Counted from the first letter of the stretch, positions 51,763 through 60,530 are shown. The stretch: DNA of 64,000 bases from Pyrococcus sp. NA2 (GCF_000211475.1 NC_015474.1:310001-374000), one strand, 5' to 3'. Notes: generated by a model from the letters alone, not told the origin. Numbers and translations are program-made.

Positions 51763-52080
51763 ATGCAAAAGAACAACGTAATCGTGAGTCTCATAGAACT
51801 TTTGAATACAACCATAAACGAGCTCAAAAGAGAAGGAGTCGAGCCAGATATAATTCTCGTCGGTCCTGAATTCAAAAGGTACTTGAATGAGGAAGTCCTT
51901 AACATGATAAAGATGAAAGTGTACGTTATAGAGGAACTAGGTAGCGATGCCGTTATAGCTGATTCCCGATATTTAGGGCAACTTAAAAAAGCCTCCAGAA
52001 GAATTTCCATAGAACCCCTCATCCAAGAGAGTGAATGGGAAAAAATCTTGGAGGAGCTTCCGGAAGTTAAGCTAGAATAA
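51763..52080 (+). CDS. DUF1884 protein, candidate single-domain (A-domain) encapsulin-like protein
   Basis: The 105-residue protein is an alpha/beta domain: helix [15 protein letters not shown], strand [15 protein letters not shown], strand [23 protein letters not shown], then a charged C-terminus. The pattern 'x-P-D-x-I-L-V-G-P-E-F' and 'V-I-A-D-S-R-Y' matches the DUF1884 family as I remember it. From memory, a P. furiosus member (PF0899) has a known structure that resembles the A-domain of HK97-type capsid proteins, and such genes sit next to a few metabolic enzymes, including GAPDH, as Family 4 encapsulin-like systems. Its position right after gap fits. Assembly and cargo binding are not shown by sequence. 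Confidence 0.7.
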   Translation: MQKNNVIVSLIELLNTTINELKREGVEPDIILVGPEFKRYLNEEVLNMIKMKVYVIEELGSDAVIADSRYLGQLKKASRRISIEPLIQESEWEKILEELPEVKLE

Positions 52081-52671
52081 AGCTAAAAGGTTGCCAAGCC
52101 TCTTCTTTAGTATGTAGCCAAGACCTCCTCCTATCACTATTCCAGAAACTGCCTGTACTATGTCGTTATACAACTCTCCTATGGCTCCAGCGGGTCCATA
52201 TAGAACGTATGCCACCGAGACGTAACCAATGACCATCACAATACCACCAAGAACCGTTCCCAAGAGGATTTTACTGTAGTTTGCCTCCCCTCTCGAGAAG
52301 TAACCCACTATCAATCCCTCAGTTCCCTTGATGACCAAGGTGAAGAGAGCCCATGAGGGGTAACCAATTAGATCGGCCAACGCAGAGCCAACGCCTCCAG
52401 CAAAACCACCCACTAGAGGTCCAAAGAGAACGGCTGCTAGCATTATCATTATGTCACCAAAGTTAAGGTAACCCTGGGAGGCTGGAATTGGAATCCTAAC
52501 TACCATCGTCATTGCAGTGACCAGAGCCGCCATGACAGCCGATATGGCTACTGTTTTTGCAACCTTGAACTTTTCTCTATTTAGATATATGTAAACAAAG
52601 TACACGACAGTGATTATGGCAACGATTGCCTTAAAATACGGTACGTAAGCTTCCAATGTTGCCTCATTCAT
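52072..52671 (-). CDS. ECF transporter substrate-binding (S) component
   Basis: The 199-residue membrane protein has six hydrophobic helices and the S-component hallmarks: [43 protein letters not shown] and [25 protein letters not shown] (in part). S components capture vitamins and share an EcfA-EcfA'-EcfT module. The subtype resembles the riboflavin/HMP-like group, and its divergent neighbour is thiL, so hydroxymethylpyrimidine or thiamine is a reasonable but unproven substrate. Start ATG 52671 after GGTGGGGG. Confidence 0.8.
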   Translation of the reverse strand: MNEATLEAYVPYFKAIVAIITVVYFVYIYLNREKFKVAKTVAISAVMAALVTAMTMVVRIPIPASQGYLNFGDIMIMLAAVLFGPLVGGFAGGVGSALADLIGYPSWALFTLVIKGTEGLIVGYFSRGEANYSKILLGTVLGGIVMVIGYVSVAYVLYGPAGAIGELYNDIVQAVSGIVIGGGLGYILKKRLGNLLALF

Positions 52672-52745
52672 TACCCCCACCATCTAAAAGTAAAACTTGA
52701 TCTAGAATATAAAGGTTAAGTCTGACTTTCATAGAGGTGATTGAC

Positions 52746-53675
52746 ATGAAGGAATCCGAAATAATAGAGATGTTCTTGAATGAATTTGAGAACCACAAGC
52801 TTGGAGATGATGCAGGATTCAGGAAGCTCAATGATTCCTGGCTATTGATAACAACTGACATGCTTGTTTGGAAGACTGATGTACCTGATTTCATGACACC
52901 AGAAGAGGTTGGAAAAAAGGTAGTAACTATGAATGTGAGTGATATAGCCGCAATGGGAGGCAAACCCTTATCATTTTTCTTCTCTCTAGCTGTTCCCAGG
53001 GATATAAAGAAGAATATCCTTAAAGGGATTGCCAAGGGGATAAGCAAGGGAGCTAAGGAGTACGACATCGAAATAGTGAGCGGAGACACCAACGAGGCGA
53101 GTGAAATAATTATAGATGGGGGTGCTCTAGGTATTGCAAGGAGACTCCTATTGAGGAGAAATGCAAAGCCAGGAGATGTTGTCTGTGTAACTGGTGAACT
53201 TGGAAGACCCCTTCTTGCTCTACTTCTCTGGCTGAGAGGTATCGACATACCAAAGGAAATTTTAGAGAAAGCAAAGAACCCAAAAGCTAGGGTTGAAGAA
53301 GGACTTGAGCTCTCAGAAGTTGCAAATTCTGCAATAGATATTAGCGACGGCCTATCAAAAGAGCTTTGGGAGATAGCAAGGGCAAGTGAAGTTAAAATTG
53401 TTATAGAAGAAGAAAAAATACCCGTAAACGAGAAGGTCGCTGAGATGTCAAGTGATCCGACAAAGATAGCCCTAGCAAGCGGAGAAGAATTTGAACTTGT
53501 ATTCACATTGCCAAAAGAGAGAACCAAAGAATTGAGTTTCGATTTTACGATTATTGGGAGAGTCGAGAGGGGAAGAGGGGTTTTTATAAAGAGAAGAGAT
53601 AAAGTTGAAAAGTTACCGATACTCGGATGGGAACACATGACGGGTGGGTTGGATGATAAGCTATGGAAGATTTAA
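52746..53675 (+). CDS. thiL: Thiamine-monophosphate kinase
   Basis: The 309-residue enzyme phosphorylates thiamine monophosphate to the cofactor thiamine diphosphate. Diagnostic segments are KLGDDAGF, ITTDMLVWKTDVPDF, TMNVSDIAAMGGKPL, VSGDTNEA and AIDISDGLSKEL. Start at ATG 52746, after GAGGTGA; the upstream GTG is inside that site. Its last 23 bases overlap the start of the ogt gene. Confidence 0.93.
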   Translation: MKESEIIEMFLNEFENHKLGDDAGFRKLNDSWLLITTDMLVWKTDVPDFMTPEEVGKKVVTMNVSDIAAMGGKPLSFFFSLAVPRDIKKNILKGIAKGISKGAKEYDIEIVSGDTNEASEIIIDGGALGIARRLLLRRNAKPGDVVCVTGELGRPLLALLLWLRGIDIPKEILEKAKNPKARVEEGLELSEVANSAIDISDGLSKELWEIARASEVKIVIEEEKIPVNEKVAEMSSDPTKIALASGEEFELVFTLPKERTKELSFDFTIIGRVERGRGVFIKRRDKVEKLPILGWEHMTGGLDDKLWKI

Positions 53676-54174
53676 CATCCTCGGGAGGGAGCTCACAATA
53701 GCCATAGTATGGAATAACAAGGGAATACAGGGAATAACATATTCCTTAGACGGCATTGAATTCTTAGAGGAGCAAATATCAAGGATAATCAACCATTTGA
53801 AAAGCAGAAACGTCAGAGTAAACTTATCTCAAGAAGAATCAGAATATCCGGAGCTTGTTTTTATGGTTCTAACAGGATACGTCAGTAATGAGGAAGCTTT
53901 TAAAGAGCTCTCACTTGAGGGACTAACGGAATTTGAAATTAAAGTGTACTCATGGTTAGTGAAAAATGTTAAAAGGGGTGAGGTAATAACGTATGGCAAG
54001 GTCGCCAAAGCTCTAAAAACTTCCCCTCTTGCAATAGGCGGAGCAATGAGGAGAAATCCTTACCCAATAATTGTTCCATGTCACAGGGTCATTGGAAAAA
54101 GGAACAAATTCCTTTATACACCGAAACCCTCCTATAAAAAGTTCCTACTGGAGGTGGAAGGATGGACAAGTTGA
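53653..54174 (+). CDS. ogt: O6-alkylguanine-DNA alkyltransferase
   Basis: The 173-residue protein removes alkyl groups from O6 of guanine onto its own Cys. The active site is VPCHRVIG with Cys143, the helix-turn-helix with the Arg finger is GGAMRRNPYPIIVPC and VITYGKVAKAL lies before it. The N-terminal domain (1-85) is divergent, as usual in archaea. ATG at 53653 follows GGGTGGG within thiL. It overlaps the next gene by 13 bases. Confidence 0.93.
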   Translation: MISYGRFNILGRELTIAIVWNNKGIQGITYSLDGIEFLEEQISRIINHLKSRNVRVNLSQEESEYPELVFMVLTGYVSNEEAFKELSLEGLTEFEIKVYSWLVKNVKRGEVITYGKVAKALKTSPLAIGGAMRRNPYPIIVPCHRVIGKRNKFLYTPKPSYKKFLLEVEGWTS

Positions 54175-55178
54175 AATTGTATTTAGGTCTTTTTGTAGCA
54201 TTAATATTGGGCATTGCAGGATTTATAGTCTGGAAATGGGGCCTAACTATGCTGATAAGGGTGATATTAAGCCTAGGATTCCTCGGATTAACACTCATCT
54301 TAGGATTTTTCTTTGCTTTAACAGTGTATGCAGAAAGCTGGAAATATGCCTTATTACTGCTACCTTTCACCCTGATATCAGCATATGGAACGTATCTCTC
54401 AGTTACATGGCAAAAACTTAAGATAGTTGGAGGAATAATAGTATTTTTCCTTGCAACATTGGCCTTCGGAATATGGTACATTAGCGAGCCTGACTTAACA
54501 ATAATGGACAGATTTAGGAGTGCAGAGAAGTTGGAAAAAATGGGAAGATACAAACAGGCAGCAAGAAAGTATGAAAAGTCCGGTAACTACAGGAAAGCAG
54601 CTGAGATGTATCTAAAGCTTGGATGGCTCGAAAGTGCTGCATGGGCCTATGAAAAGGCAGGGGAATATGCAAAAGCAGCTGAACTATATGAAAAGTTGTA
54701 CGAGAAGGAAAAGGACACTTATTACCTCAAGGAGGCTCACGAATACTGGAAGAAAGCCGGAGACATGGAAAGAGCCGCTAAGGCATTGGAGAGATATGCT
54801 CAAGAAGAGCCATGGTTCTGGGAGGACGTTGCGAAGTTATATGAGGAGATAGGAGATAAGGAAAAAGCTAGGGAGGCCTGGGAAAAAGCCCTTGAATACT
54901 ATATGGGGGAGGCCAAAGAGGAGGGAGTCTTCTGGGAAGACGTTGGAAACATAGCTAGAAAGCTTGGGAAGGAAGAACTTGCAAGGGAAGCTTATCAAAA
55001 GTTCCTAGAGTATTGCTTAAAGGAGGCTGAAGAGGATCCAATGTGGTGGAAGCACGTTGCTGAAGCTTATGAATACTTAGGAGAGAAGGAAAAGGCCGAA
55101 GAAGCTAGGAAAAAGTACGAAGAGTATAGAAAGAAGATCATTAAGACGAACGAAGAGACATCTAAGTTCCCTGAGTAG
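54162..55178 (+). CDS. TPR-repeat membrane protein
   Basis: The 338-residue protein has four membrane helices in residues 5-110 and then a cytoplasmic array of TPR-like helical hairpins. The first units are short and Tyr-rich (YKQAARKYEKSGNYRKAAEMYLK); the later three recur every 46 or so residues with a W-[FW]-[EK]-[DH]-V box (EEPWFWEDVAKLYEEIG, EGVFWEDVGNIARKLG, DPMWWKHVAEAYEYLG). The form suggests a membrane-anchored scaffold. Partner unknown. Overlaps ogt by 13 bases, and T-runs at 55179-55184 and 55211-55216 follow it. Confidence 0.75.
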   Translation: MDKLKLYLGLFVALILGIAGFIVWKWGLTMLIRVILSLGFLGLTLILGFFFALTVYAESWKYALLLLPFTLISAYGTYLSVTWQKLKIVGGIIVFFLATLAFGIWYISEPDLTIMDRFRSAEKLEKMGRYKQAARKYEKSGNYRKAAEMYLKLGWLESAAWAYEKAGEYAKAAELYEKLYEKEKDTYYLKEAHEYWKKAGDMERAAKALERYAQEEPWFWEDVAKLYEEIGDKEKAREAWEKALEYYMGEAKEEGVFWEDVGNIARKLGKEELAREAYQKFLEYCLKEAEEDPMWWKHVAEAYEYLGEKEKAEEARKKYEEYRKKIIKTNEETSKFPE

Positions 55179-55408
55179 TTTTTTATGAATATTTCGTTCT
55201 GGGCATGATTTTCCCCGTTTTTTACTGATTATGACTTGACTGATTTTGGGATTCTTTCTCGCGGTTCTAATTCTCCTACAAACTAACTAAAACATGCTAG
55301 AAAATTTTGTTAAGTTTAGATAATAGATCCAACAATTCTTGCAGATATCTACTACAATAAGAAAATTTAAAACTTGATTATGTACAACTAATTATTGGTG
55401 AATCTACT
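55179..55408. other. AT-rich spacer with terminator and promoter signals
   Basis: After the TPR gene there are two T-runs (55179-55184 and near 55211-55216) that probably terminate it. A TATA-like ATTTAAAA at about 55363-55370 precedes the secreted-protein gene, with GGTGA at about 55397. The middle is AT-rich with no open frame or RNA motif that I trust. Confidence 0.45.
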
Positions 55409-56845
55409 ATGAAACGTATAAAAATAATGCTTATTGTTATTGTGTTTATAGTTATGTTAGGAAATCTAGCAAATGCATACCATTATATAAAGAAATCGGA
55501 GAGAGGTCTGATTCTTGAACTCCCAAACCCCGATAGTGTTCTTGGAAGGAACATGCTTGCAAGCTTCCTTGCTCCTAAGTACAAGTATTATATTCAGGTT
55601 CAACTTCTCACTCCCGAAGGATTTAGAACAATCTACAGGGGAACATCACGTGGTAGCATTCTAATCCCATCTTTTGAGCTCTTCTATCTCAAATCTGAGT
55701 TGAAAGATGTTAATCCAGGAGTCCTCATCGATGTATGGATAGTGAACCCCGATACGGGGGAGTCTTATGAGGTTGGAACTTTCAGTGCAACGGTAACTGA
55801 AGATGCAGTTAAAGGTGTACAGAAACTCAAACTAAATGTGTCAAGGAAAAACCTTGTCAGACTACCCAAATCCTCCTTTAATAGAAAAGAAAGTCCCATA
55901 ACACCTAAGAGAGGATTTTTTGCAGGTTATCGCTGGAGAACAAAAAAGGAATATTTAACTGGGCAAATGTATCTACCAATTCTCATCCTCGATAATCGCA
56001 TAGGAAAGGCAACCATTGCAGGAGCCTACAAAGTTGAAGCTATTAGTAGTTCATATTCTTCTTCGGGAGTTGCCCTTGGGTTTTCAACAACAGTAATAAG
56101 AGGGTCAAGAATTAGTAGTAAAAGCGAGGTTGACATTGAGAAGGGATTGGCTTCTGGAGAGATACGGATAGAGCTGGAAAGAGGGAATGAGTTCATCAAG
56201 ACGATAATTGATGGGGAAGTGAAGAACGTTAAACCGGGACAGATTGGAGTTATAATGATTGAGGGGATTCCATATATTGCTCTCCAGGTTCTTCAAAAGT
56301 GCTATGTTGATGAGTTTAGACATGAATATTGCTTTGATACCGATGAGGAAAGAGTCTTGATAACAGTAACTGACATTAAAAGAGAATATAACTCCCAGGA
56401 AGATGTATATTTCGTGAAAACTATCTCTTACGTAGATCCTCCAAGAAGTATCTACCCCGTAGATAAAATGGATGAGCTTATCAACGATAACAAGGGTTAC
56501 CTAAGAGTTCTCACAACATTATATGGAGTACAACAAGAGGGAAGATCATTTTACATTGAAAACTTCATTGATAAGTGGACAACGTATTCTAGCACGTACA
56601 TTCCGATACTTGCCATTGTTGTGGCCTTCCAACCAGAAACATTGCCAGCTTTTTTAGTAGGATTGAGCGCTGTAGGAGGAATTTACATCACAAATGAAGA
56701 GCACGAGCTCGTCTACGGTTCATTTGTCATAAAAGATGAATCACCTAACAAAAAGGCCGTGGTTAAGTACCTTGGATTGAGGTATTCAATCAAGGAAACA
56801 ACGCACTTTACCAAGTTTCCTTTTGCCTATTTAAGGTTTGAATAG
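55409..56845 (+). CDS. Secreted or surface protein of unknown function (478 aa)
   Basis: Residues 1-23 form a signal peptide (KRIKIMLIVIVFIVMLGNLANA, then YHYIKK). The mature part is rich in beta-strand pattern, with a Ser-rich patch (ISSSYSSSGVALGFSTT) near residue 215, two Cys in QKCYVDEFRHEYCFD that may form a disulfide, and a hydrophobic segment near residues 395-428 (YIPILAIVVAF...LVGLSAVGGIYI) that could span the membrane. I recognise no family. Neighbouring intergenic DNA is unusually AT-rich, so recent arrival is possible. Confidence 0.7.
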   Translation: MKRIKIMLIVIVFIVMLGNLANAYHYIKKSERGLILELPNPDSVLGRNMLASFLAPKYKYYIQVQLLTPEGFRTIYRGTSRGSILIPSFELFYLKSELKDVNPGVLIDVWIVNPDTGESYEVGTFSATVTEDAVKGVQKLKLNVSRKNLVRLPKSSFNRKESPITPKRGFFAGYRWRTKKEYLTGQMYLPILILDNRIGKATIAGAYKVEAISSSYSSSGVALGFSTTVIRGSRISSKSEVDIEKGLASGEIRIELERGNEFIKTIIDGEVKNVKPGQIGVIMIEGIPYIALQVLQKCYVDEFRHEYCFDTDEERVLITVTDIKREYNSQEDVYFVKTISYVDPPRSIYPVDKMDELINDNKGYLRVLTTLYGVQQEGRSFYIENFIDKWTTYSSTYIPILAIVVAFQPETLPAFLVGLSAVGGIYITNEEHELVYGSFVIKDESPNKKAVVKYLGLRYSIKETTHFTKFPFAYLRFE

Positions 56846-56888
56846 TTCTCGTTTTCTTAATATTTTTATGACTTCATATGGGGTCACC

Positions 56889-56897
56889 ATTATAAAT
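56889..56897 (+). promoter_or_regulatory. Promoter of the H/ACA guide RNA
   Basis: ATTATAAAT at 56889-56897 is placed so that transcription would start at about 56919-56921, exactly at the first base of the GC-rich RNA stem. Confidence 0.6.
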
Positions 56898-56918
56898 GAT
56901 GGTTCCTTATTTTTATAT

Positions 56919-57134
56919 GCCCCCGCAAGCGAGGGCTTGGCCGATCTTAATGAGGCCAGGTGCGAAGCGGGGGCTACAGCCCGGCCTCAGCGAGGTCCCC
57001 TCGGGAGGTGCCTTCCGCGTCACGGAGTGCCGTGACCGGGGGTAACCCTGGCCGGGCACAGGCCCGTCTGGGTTAGCCCGCCCAATTTTGCCGAGGGCTT
57101 AAATGAGGGCGGGTGTTACGGACGGGCCACATAT
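56919..57134 (+). ncRNA. H/ACA guide RNA with three hairpin units
   Basis: A GC-rich island in an AT-rich gap folds into three consecutive H/ACA units. Unit 1: stem 56919-56926 with 56967-56974, upper stem 56936-56942 with 56954-56960 closed by a GA/UGA K-loop, ACA at 56976-56978. Unit 2: stem 56979-56986 with 57050-57057, upper helix starting at 56997/57042, ACA at 57058-57060. Unit 3: stem 57061-57068 with 57121-57128, upper stem 57077-57083 with 57107-57113, ACA at 57129-57131. In all three, 15 bases separate the upper stem from ACA, the known rule for pseudouridine guides. Targets should be rRNA uridines. Similar triple guides are known in Pyrococcus and Archaeoglobus. Confidence 0.85.
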
Positions 57135-57153
57135 AAAGGTCAAGGTGGTCAAG

Positions 57154-57768
57154 ATGATCCGTTTTGTTTTGGATACAAGCATCTTCGTTAATCCAGACGT
57201 AAGAAGGAAATTTGGGGAGACCCCTACAGAAGCCATGAAAACATTCCTAAATTATGCAGAGAAACTATTTGGAAAGGTTGAATTCTACATGCCTCCAGGA
57301 ATATATAGGGAATTAATGCACTTCGTCGAAGAAGAGGAGGTCTCTCCAGACATAGAACTTTACATAATAAAGAAGCCTCCAAACGTTCATGATATAAAGA
57401 TTCCAGCCTTCGTCGTTTATGAGCTAATAGAAGATATCAGGAGAAGAGTGGACAAGGGGCTTAGGGTGGCAGAAAAAGCTGTTAGAGAAAGCGTAATAGA
57501 TACAGAGAACGTTGACAAAATAATTCAGAAGCTTAGAAGAAATTACAGAAAAGCCCTCAGAGAGGGAATCTTGGACAGTAAGGAAGATTTTGAACTCATA
57601 CTTCTGGCAAAGGAATTGGATGGAGTGATAGTTTCAGCTGATGTTGGAATATTAACTTGGGCTGAGAAGATGGGAATAAAATGGGTTGATGCATTTAAAT
57701 TTAAAGAAGTTCTTGATGAGTTGGTTGAGAAGCTTGAGAGAAGTGAAAGTGAAAAGGAAAGAGAATGA
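57154..57768 (+). CDS. HARP, protein-only RNase P homologue (PIN family)
   Basis: The 204-residue protein belongs to the family first called 'RNA ligase partner' and now known as HARP, a small protein-only RNase P with a PIN-like nuclease fold. The metal-binding Asp pattern is seen in RFVLDTSIFVNP (Asp7) and GVIVSADVGILTWAEKMG near the C-terminus; the helical insertion (RRVDKGLRVAEKAV to KALREGILDSKEDFE) drives oligomerisation in the family. I start it at ATG 57154 after AAGGTGG; an extension to 57103 runs through the H/ACA RNA. Archaea that carry it also have RNA-based RNase P, as here (rnp1 at 4082). Confidence 0.88.
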   Translation: MIRFVLDTSIFVNPDVRRKFGETPTEAMKTFLNYAEKLFGKVEFYMPPGIYRELMHFVEEEEVSPDIELYIIKKPPNVHDIKIPAFVVYELIEDIRRRVDKGLRVAEKAVRESVIDTENVDKIIQKLRRNYRKALREGILDSKEDFELILLAKELDGVIVSADVGILTWAEKMGIKWVDAFKFKEVLDELVEKLERSESEKERE

Positions 57769-57771
57769 AAT

Positions 57772-58053
57772 TCAAGTCTTTCTTGCTAGAACAATCTCAA
57801 TTGTTGAGGTGTTTGTTGTCCTACCATCAGCGGTTGGAAGCTCCTCGGTTCCTATCTTGATCTCCTTAACATCAACATCGTCCTTGAGGAACCTGTTCCT
57901 GACGATCTCTGCAACGTCAACGGCCCTGCTGATGGCCCTACCACGTGCCTTAATGCTAACCTCCTTAGCTCCCTCGTGGAACTGGGTTATTACGGCCAAC
58001 ACATAGTTCATAACAGGCTTCTTTCCAATGTAAACAACGTGCTCCTCGGTCAT
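57772..58053 (-). CDS. albA: DNA/RNA-binding protein Alba
   Basis: The 93-residue protein is Alba, an abundant dimeric chromatin and RNA-binding protein. The nucleic-acid contact Lys pair is in [11 protein letters not shown] (residues 11-12 region), and [16 protein letters not shown] is typical. It lies 3 bases from the convergent HARP gene. A strong promoter (ACCGAAA then AGTATTTAAC on the minus strand, 58101-58117) and GGAGGTG precede it, as expected for a highly expressed gene. Confidence 0.96.
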   Translation of the reverse strand: MTEEHVVYIGKKPVMNYVLAVITQFHEGAKEVSIKARGRAISRAVDVAEIVRNRFLKDDVDVKEIKIGTEELPTADGRTTNTSTIEIVLARKT

Positions 58054-58100
58054 CTCTTGACACCTCCTGGACTTTTGTCATGACTGAATGCTTAGGTCAA

Positions 58101-58117
58101 GTTAAATACTTTTCGGT
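58101..58117 (-). promoter_or_regulatory. Alba promoter
   Basis: On the minus strand ACCGAAA (58111-58117) precedes AGTATTTAAC (58101-58110). Start expected near 58078; GGAGGTG lies at 58062-58068 in the leader. Confidence 0.65.
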
Positions 58118-58142
58118 CTAAGAAGAAAAGTTAAAGTGGGAA

Positions 58143-60530
58143 TCATCCTCTAGCCTGCTTGAACTGCTCTTGTATTCTCTTGTAATATTCCATGGTCTCC
58201 TTGCTGACTGAAGGACCTATCTTCTTCAGAGCTTCCTCAAAGTCCTTCATCGTTACCTTAGCTTTCTGCCTTATCTCATCGGCTTTCATCTCTGGCGTTA
58301 TTATTCCCTTTTCTAGGGCCTTTCTCATTGCAATCATCGCTGCTTCTCTGCAGACTGCTGCTATGTCTGCTCCTGTGTAGCCTTCTGTTCTTCTTGCCAG
58401 TTCCCTCAAGTCAACATCCTCGCCCAACGGCATGTTCCTAGTATGAACCTTGAAAATCTCAAACCTAGCCCTCTCATCAGGAGCAGGAACCAGTATAAGC
58501 CTATCAAAACGCCCAGGCCTCAACAAAGCAGGATCCAAAATATCAGGCCTATTAGTAGCAGCGATGACGACAACTCCTGTGTTCTCCTGTATACCGTCCA
58601 TCTCCGTCAATAGCTGGTTGATTATTCTGTCAGTGACCCTGTTAACGTCAGTGCCTCTCCTTGGAGCTATTGCATCTATCTCATCTATGAATATCACAGT
58701 TGGAGCTGCTTGCCTAGCCTTCCTGAAGATCTCCCTGATGTTCTTCTCACTCTCTCCAACCCACTTGCTGAGTATCTCTGGACCCCTAACGGCTATGAAG
58801 TTGGCCTCGCTCTCAGTTGCAACTGCCTTAGCTAACAGCGTTTTACCAGTTCCTGGAGGCCCATACAGTAGGATTCCCTTAGGCGGAGTAATTCCATAGG
58901 CCCTAAACGCTTCTGGATATTTGAGTGGCCATTCTACCGCCTCCTTTAATTCCTGTTTCACTTCTTCTAGGCCTCCTATGTCGTCCCAGTGAACGTTTGG
59001 AACCTCAATGAGCACCTCCCTAAGAGCAGAAGGCTCAACCATCTTCAAAGCCTCATAAAAGTCAGCTCTAGTTACTTTGAGCTCATCTAATACTTCCCTT
59101 GGTATGGTCTCAGCCTCAAAGTCAATCTTTCCTTCCTTGATTAGCCTTCTTAGAGCAGCCATTGCCGCTTCTCTTGCCAGGGCAGCTAGGTCTGCACCGA
59201 CGAATCCATGGGTAACCTCGGCAAGCTCATCTAATAGCATGTCTATTAGCCTTGTCTTAACCTCATCATAAAGCTCTGAGCTTATCTCTTTGAGCACCTT
59301 TGGGATCTCCTCTTCCTTAGCCTTTGATACTCTTTCTATAGCCTTGTTCACTACATCTAGGTATTTCCTCTCCTCCTTAAGCTTCTTAAGCACCTTCAGC
59401 ACATCATCCTTTCTGAAGTCTGGTTCTATTGGCATTCCTCTTGTGTGTATTTGGAGTATTTCCTTCCTGCCCTTCTTGTCCGGGACTCCAACCTCAATCT
59501 CCCTATCAAACCTACCCGGCCTCCTCAAAGCAGGATCAAGAGCATCAGGTCTATTGGTGGCACCTATGACTATCACTTTACCTCTGCTCTTCAGTCCATC
59601 CATTAGGGCCAGTAACTGAGCTACTACCCTCTTCTCCACTTCACCTGTAACCTCACTTCTCTTTGGTGCTATTGCATCTATTTCGTCTATGAATATTATT
59701 GCTGGAGCGTTCTCCTCAGCCTCCTTGAATACCTCTCTAAGCCTCTCTTCGCTCTCTCCATAATACTTGCTCATTATCTCTGGCCCGTTTATCGCGATGA
59801 AGTAAGCGTTAGCTTCATTAGCCACAGCCTTAGCTAACAGCGTCTTACCAGTACCCGGCGGACCATAAAGAAGAACACCCTTAGGAGGCTCAATTCCTAG
59901 CTTCTCGAACAGTTCTGGGTGCTTTAGTGGTAGTTCTATCATCTCCCTTATCTTCTCTATGACGTCCTTTAGTCCACCGATGTCCTCATAGGTCACTCCA
60001 GTTGTCATTCTCTTCTCTACTTCCTTAACTGGCTTCTCGCTGATGTTAAAGTCCGTGAATTCCGTTATTTGAACGACACCACTTGGCTGGGTTGCCGTAA
60101 CAACGAAGGTCAACTCCTGTCCAAGAACTCCGACTTTAATGTAGTCTCCCCTGACCACTGGCCTCCCAACTAATCTCTCATGGAGCCATTCAACGAAATC
60201 CCTTCCAAACCTTATCGGTTCAGTTGGAGCTAGCGTAACCTTTTTAGCTTCCCTGACCTCAGCTTTCCTTACTGTAACTTCATCACCTAAACCAACTCCA
60301 GCGTTCTTTCTTATCGTACCGTCCATTCTGATTATCCCTAGCCCCTCATCCTCTGGATAGGCTGGCCATGCTATGGCTGCTGTGTTCTTTGTTCCAATGA
60401 TCTCAACGACGTCTCCTGGAGATATTCCTAGCTCTCTCATCGTTTTTCTATCCAATCTAACTATTCCTCGCCCTACATCCCTTTGATAAGCTGAGGCTAC
60501 CTTAAGCTTGACCTCCTTCTTCTCCGCCAT
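58143..60530 (-). CDS. cdc48: Cdc48/VAT AAA ATPase
   Basis: The 795-residue protein is an archaeal Cdc48 (p97/VAT): an N-domain of double-psi barrel and 4-beta parts (residues 1-190), then two AAA domains, each with [19 protein letters not shown] and GRFDR motifs. Domain 1 carries an additional charged helical insert before its lid (from [15 protein letters not shown] to [18 protein letters not shown]). It unfolds proteins for the proteasome. The promoter contains a Phr operator, which fits the known heat-shock control of a Cdc48-type ATPase in P. furiosus. Confidence 0.96.
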   Translation of the reverse strand: MAEKKEVKLKVASAYQRDVGRGIVRLDRKTMRELGISPGDVVEIIGTKNTAAIAWPAYPEDEGLGIIRMDGTIRKNAGVGLGDEVTVRKAEVREAKKVTLAPTEPIRFGRDFVEWLHERLVGRPVVRGDYIKVGVLGQELTFVVTATQPSGVVQITEFTDFNISEKPVKEVEKRMTTGVTYEDIGGLKDVIEKIREMIELPLKHPELFEKLGIEPPKGVLLYGPPGTGKTLLAKAVANEANAYFIAINGPEIMSKYYGESEERLREVFKEAEENAPAIIFIDEIDAIAPKRSEVTGEVEKRVVAQLLALMDGLKSRGKVIVIGATNRPDALDPALRRPGRFDREIEVGVPDKKGRKEILQIHTRGMPIEPDFRKDDVLKVLKKLKEERKYLDVVNKAIERVSKAKEEEIPKVLKEISSELYDEVKTRLIDMLLDELAEVTHGFVGADLAALAREAAMAALRRLIKEGKIDFEAETIPREVLDELKVTRADFYEALKMVEPSALREVLIEVPNVHWDDIGGLEEVKQELKEAVEWPLKYPEAFRAYGITPPKGILLYGPPGTGKTLLAKAVATESEANFIAVRGPEILSKWVGESEKNIREIFRKARQAAPTVIFIDEIDAIAPRRGTDVNRVTDRIINQLLTEMDGIQENTGVVVIAATNRPDILDPALLRPGRFDRLILVPAPDERARFEIFKVHTRNMPLGEDVDLRELARRTEGYTGADIAAVCREAAMIAMRKALEKGIITPEMKADEIRQKAKVTMKDFEEALKKIGPSVSKETMEYYKRIQEQFKQARG

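Noticed and set aside
52664-53638. Long antisense open frame (324 codons) over thiL
   Set aside because: Ser/Ile/Leu-rich shadow of thiL with no ribosome binding site or family resemblance.
55195-55260. Possible C/D box sRNA (TGATTATGACTTGACTGA)
   Set aside because: Only a D-like box fits; the C box does not match RTGATGA and no second box pair is present.
56838-57035. Open frame of 65 codons across the GC-rich island
   Set aside because: It covers the H/ACA guide RNA, has low-complexity composition and no ribosome binding site.
57103-57153. Upstream extension of the HARP reading frame (17 extra residues)
   Set aside because: It runs through the third H/ACA stem and ACA box; the ATG at 57154 has a ribosome binding site and matches the family N-terminus.
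58143-60530. Search for an intein in Cdc48 and SMC
   Set aside because: Both proteins are continuous through their P-loops with normal lengths and no splicing motifs.
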